This document shows positions 5,580 through 7,744 of a stretch of DNA of 7,744 nt, one piece after another. The notes beneath the pieces were generated by a model. The model saw only the letters and a list, made by a program, of their open reading frames with translations, did not search any database and was not told where the DNA came from. Both the position numbers and the translations under genes were made by a program. The stretch spans positions 1 to 7,744 of the forward strand of contig CALZCR010000066.1 in assembly GCA_945631445.1 (NCBI GenBank), read 5' to 3'. Source of the DNA: an uncultured Corynebacterium sp. Its GTDB lineage: Bacteria > Actinomycetota > Actinomycetes > Mycobacteriales > Mycobacteriaceae. Within the stretch, counting starts at the first letter, position 1. Each line of letters begins with the position of its first letter.

Positions 5580-7286
5580 GTCAGCTTCGGCCGCGCGGAC
5601 GTGTTCGGCCAGGTCCGCGATCTCCGCGATCGACAATTCCCGGGTGGTGTTGGCGTTGCAGTGGTCCAACAGGTGGTAGCCGGCGCGCTGCACCTGCAAG
5701 TGGTGCTCCCACCGGGCCTCGGCGATGGGACGGTGGTCCTCCGCGACGGACTGGATGGCCCGGCGCTCAGACAGCAGCTCGTACTGCAGGTCGCGGCGTT
5801 CCTCCAGCGCACCTTCCGGGGAGCGGGTGGCCAGCGCCCCGAGCAGTGATCCCATGGCCTTGCGGCAACGGTCGACAAGCCGGATTTGATCCGCCGCCGC
5901 GGCGCGCGGACGCCAGAACCACAACGCCAGTGAGCCGAAGACGATGGACAGCATCACCTCCGCGGTGCGGGAGACGACGACCTCTCCCAGCGGGTCGGCC
6001 ACCGCGTTGCCCATCAACAGCGCCAGCGGCGTGGTGAAGATGACGCAGACGGCGTAGTTTTTGACCACGAACACTTCCGCCCCGAATTGGCACACCGCCA
6101 GCGCCACCAACAGCGTCCACCCCTGGAAATCAAGCAGGTGGAACACCGCGAACAAGGCGATGCCCAGCAGGGAGCCGATCACCCGGTGGACGCCGCGGAT
6201 CTGGCCGGGGGTCTTGTCCGGCCCCCACTGCAGCATCAGCAGCGCCGAGACGATCGCCCAGTCCGGCCGGTCCAGGCCGAAGGCGACGCCCACCACCGAG
6301 GCGGCCAGACAGGCCAGGAAAATCTTCTGCGCCGTCACCGAGGCGTGCGAGCTCCAGTCCATTGACCGGTAGACGCGGTAATTGCGCGACGGCCGGGCCA
6401 GCGGGATGTGGGCGCGGTTCGCCTGGACCAGCGCGGGCACGTCGCTCAACAGCTCGGCGTCGGCGTCGACCACCCCCAGCTCCGCGCTGCGGGCCACGAG
6501 CCGCAGTTGCGCCTCCCCGGTGCGGTGGACCAGATGCGCCTGGTTCGGCTTGAGCACCCGGCCACCACGGATCACGCCCGCGTCCTCGAGGGCGGACCAG
6601 GCGGCGGCCAGCGCCGTCTGACACTGGTTGCGTTGCGCCAGGGTGGGTGAGGGCGCCTCTTCGAAGTCGGCGACGGCCTTGTCCAGGGTGAGCACCGCGC
6701 GGTGCTCCGGGGCGTGCGGGGACAACAGGGCGGGCAGCAGCCCGAGGATGACGCCGCTGACCGCGCCGACGCTGGTCCACAGGCCGACCTCCACCGGGTC
6801 AAGTCCCAGGCGCGCGACCATCGTCGAGGCGCCGGCGACCATGACGATGAAAAACGACCCCGGTGGGCTCAACCGCAGCGCGTTCTGCACGAAACCGCCC
6901 ACGGTGGCCATGCAGGTGGCGAACAGCGCCGGAAGCATCAGCCACCACTGGGATCCGCCCGCCCCAATCTGGGCCCAGGCGACGGAGCCGACGAAGGCGC
7001 CGACGGTCGCGCCCGTCGACAGCAGCAGACCGGCGATGAGCATGATGCGCCAGCGCGTGCGGTAGGGGTGGCCCTCGCCGTAGATCACGGCGCAGCCGCC
7101 CGCGGCGATGAGAAACATTTCCTGGTGATACCCCAGCAGGAGGGCCACGGCGCCGGGCAGGAAGATCGCCAGGGCCGCGCGCAGTGCGCCGGGCCAGCGT
7201 GGGGCGGAGGAGTTGAAGGCGGTCAGCAGCTGCCACGGGTTGACGCGCGAGGGGAGCTGCTCTGCCGCGTGCCGGTCGTCGCTCAC
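5565..7286 (-). CDS. FUSC-family membrane protein (putative aromatic-acid or small-molecule exporter)
   Basis: 573 residues with the two-block layout of FUSC/aromatic-acid exporter relatives (AaeB, YccS type). The first hydrophobic block spans about 30-188 with around six helices, followed by a soluble region at about 190-310. The second block spans about 315-457, with the FUSC_2-like stretch PDWAIVSALLMLQWGPDKTP at 341-360. A charged, mostly helical cytoplasmic tail covers 458-573. Related proteins export hydroxylated aromatic carboxylates or similar compounds, but most actinobacterial members are uncharacterised. The GTG at 7286 is chosen because an in-frame TAA lies 21 nt upstream and no other start intervenes. 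The ribosome-binding site is weak (GAGG, 12 nt away). A TAGAAT -10 lies 66 nt upstream. The gene stands alone, divergent from the YeeE gene and convergent with the phosphoesterase. Family likely, substrate unknown. Confidence 0.85.
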   Translation of the reverse strand: MSDDRHAAEQLPSRVNPWQLLTAFNSSAPRWPGALRAALAIFLPGAVALLLGYHQEMFLIAAGGCAVIYGEGHPYRTRWRIMLIAGLLLSTGATVGAFVGSVAWAQIGAGGSQWWLMLPALFATCMATVGGFVQNALRLSPPGSFFIVMVAGASTMVARLGLDPVEVGLWTSVGAVSGVILGLLPALLSPHAPEHRAVLTLDKAVADFEEAPSPTLAQRNQCQTALAAAWSALEDAGVIRGGRVLKPNQAHLVHRTGEAQLRLVARSAELGVVDADAELLSDVPALVQANRAHIPLARPSRNYRVYRSMDWSSHASVTAQKIFLACLAASVVGVAFGLDRPDWAIVSALLMLQWGPDKTPGQIRGVHRVIGSLLGIALFAVFHLLDFQGWTLLVALAVCQFGAEVFVVKNYAVCVIFTTPLALLMGNAVADPLGEVVVSRTAEVMLSIVFGSLALWFWRPRAAAADQIRLVDRCRKAMGSLLGALATRSPEGALEERRDLQYELLSERRAIQSVAEDHRPIAEARWEHHLQVQRAGYHLLDHCNANTTRELSIAEIADLAEHVRAAEADSAQQ

Positions 7287-7314
7287 TGTGTCGTTCTGCC
7301 TCTTTTATGTTCTT

Positions 7315-7338
7315 CGCCTGCCCGACCAGGCGTCGGGC
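7315..7338. repeat. Nested inverted repeats in the FUSC leader
   Basis: Two mutually exclusive perfect inverted repeats overlap here. CGCCTG (7315-7320) pairs with CAGGCG (7327-7332) across 6 bp. GCCCGAC (7320-7326) pairs with GTCGGGC (7332-7338) across 5 bp. They lie between the proposed FUSC -10 (7352-7357) and its GTG start (7286), at or just after the expected transcription start. They could be an operator or alternative RNA hairpins. No poly-T follows, so a terminator is unlikely. Confidence 0.45.
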
Positions 7339-7351
7339 GGTGGTCAGCGTC

Positions 7352-7357
7352 ATTCTA
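7352..7357 (-). promoter_or_regulatory. -10 element of the FUSC gene
   Basis: TAGAAT on the minus strand, inside GGCGTAGAATGAC, is a close match to the actinobacterial/corynebacterial -10 consensus. The leader from an expected start near 7345 to the GTG at 7286 would be about 60 nt. No clear -35 is present at 16-18 bp, which is common for corynebacterial promoters. Confidence 0.5.
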
Positions 7358-7388
7358 CGCCGAGAGTCGCGGCGTGCCCGCACCCGCT

Positions 7389-7432
7389 TGCAGACAGCTC
7401 GGTTCAGGGCTCCCTAGACAGATGTGTCTGCA
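7389..7432. repeat. Widely spaced inverted repeat TGCAGACA ... TGTCTGCA
   Basis: Perfect 8-bp arms at 7389-7396 and 7425-7432, separated by 28 bp. The right arm overlaps the right half of the McbR-like palindrome, and AGACAG is also directly repeated at 7392-7397 and 7416-7421. Together there are three copies of the AGACA core within 45 bp upstream of the YeeE gene, which may reflect more than one binding site for the same regulator. Confidence 0.4.
7415..7430 (+). promoter_or_regulatory. Candidate McbR operator (sulfur-metabolism repressor site)
   Basis: The sequence TAGAC-AGATGT-GTCTG matches TAGAC-N6-GTCTA, the published operator of the Corynebacterium glutamicum repressor McbR, at 9 of the 10 defined positions. 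McbR controls methionine, cysteine and sulfur-uptake genes and responds to S-adenosylhomocysteine. The box overlaps the -35 hexamer of the promoter proposed for the YeeE/YedE sulfur-transport gene, where a repressor should act. The motif match is seen directly; identity of the regulator is inferred from the consensus and the gene function. Confidence 0.55.
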
Positions 7433-7443
7433 GGGGGTAGTGT
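7415..7443 (+). promoter_or_regulatory. Promoter of the YeeE/YedE gene
   Basis: TAGACA (7415-7420, five of six matches to TTGACA) and TAGTGT (7438-7443) are separated by 17 bp. The -10 sits in the context GGGTAGTGTGAT, which fits the loose corynebacterial TAnnnT pattern. The start codon at 7486 follows by about 42 nt, leaving a leader of roughly 35 nt. Confidence 0.5.
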
Positions 7444-7485
7444 GATCTCCCGTCAACGAGATGTGAAAGTGAAAAGAGTACACAA

Positions 7486-7744
7486 ATGATCGTTTCCGGA
7501 CTGATCCTGGGTGCCGTGTTGGGCGTCGTCCTGCAACGCGGGCGCTTCTGCGTCACCGGCATGCTGCGCGACATCTGGCTCAGCGGCACCTACCGCAACC
7601 TGGTGGCGCTGCTCATCGTCGTCGCCGTCCACGCCGTCGGCCTGGCGGCGCTGACCTCCACGGGCGTCATCACGCCGGATTACACGACCTTCGCCCCGGC
7701 GGCGGTCGTCGTCGGCGGACTGATTTTCGGGCTGGGCATCATCC
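7486..7744 (+). CDS. YeeE/YedE-family (TsuA-like) sulfur-compound transporter, partial
   Basis: The first 86 residues are visible before the right edge. YeeE/YedE membrane proteins carry thiosulfate or related sulfur species (selenium in some relatives) across the cytoplasmic membrane and often work with a small TusA-type sulfur carrier encoded next to them. The N-terminus starts directly in a hydrophobic helix and carries the family motif GRFCVTGMLRDI at 19-30 with Cys22, matching the RFC-x-x-G segment of the family. A second hydrophobic helix is at about 41-56 and a third begins near 71. The ATG at 7486 is preceded by AAAAGAG with a 7-nt gap. The upstream McbR-like box supports a sulfur role. 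Whether a TusA gene or a second domain follows cannot be seen. Family likely, exact substrate not shown. Confidence 0.8.
   Translation, partial: MIVSGLILGAVLGVVLQRGRFCVTGMLRDIWLSGTYRNLVALLIVVAVHAVGLAALTSTGVITPDYTTFAPAAVVVGGLIFGLGII

Noticed and set aside
7315..7338. Rho-independent terminator between the divergent FUSC and YeeE genes.
   Set aside because: No gene ends here and no T-run follows on either strand; an operator or leader structure is more plausible.
1..7744. Mobile element, prophage, CRISPR or defence system.
   Set aside because: No transposase, integrase, direct-repeat array, target duplication or atypical base composition is visible; every gene belongs to a common chromosomal family.

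Overview
The window looks like a chromosomal segment of a high-GC actinobacterium, most likely a Corynebacterium or close relative. By eye the DNA is about two-thirds G+C with strong third-position G/C bias. The protein set fits that group: a BCCT transporter of the size known from corynebacteria, an FGGY kinase, a FrnE-like DsbA-family protein and a YeeE/YedE sulfur transporter. A TAGAAT -10 element and a near-match to the corynebacterial McbR operator (TAGAC-N6-GTCTA) point the same way. No RNA gene, mobile element, CRISPR array or phage remnant is visible. Coding density is very high and no stretch above 300 bases lacks a gene.

Left part, minus strand (1-4281). Three genes read right to left: a BCCT-family sodium-coupled transporter (4281-2428), an FGGY carbohydrate kinase resembling xylulokinase (2417-1044), and an LctP-type lactate permease family protein that runs off the left edge (1009-1). 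The gaps are 10 and 34 nt, so this is probably one operon read from a promoter near 4290-4317. The kinase ribosome-binding site lies inside the last codons of the transporter gene.

Middle, plus strand (4345-5579). A FrnE-like thioredoxin-fold protein with a CPFC motif and a small calcineurin-type metallophosphoesterase overlap by one base (TGATG) and are probably co-translated. The pair diverges from the BCCT operon across a gap of about 60 bp. It converges on the next gene, with a 15-bp tail-to-tail overlap.

Right part. A FUSC-family membrane protein (7286-5565, minus) and the start of a YeeE/YedE-family sulfur transporter (7486 onward, plus, cut by the right edge) diverge from a 199-bp intergenic region. 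That region carries most of the regulatory signal in the window: a TAGAAT -10 and a nested inverted repeat in the FUSC leader, and a -35/-10 pair for the YeeE gene overlapped by a TAGAC-N6-GTCTG palindrome. The palindrome differs from the published McbR consensus at one position and sits in front of a predicted sulfur-compound transporter, so the operator and the gene function support each other.

I did not find evidence of an undescribed multi-gene system. The best leads are the McbR-like operator, the altered substrate pocket of the FGGY kinase, and its grouping with two unrelated transporters.
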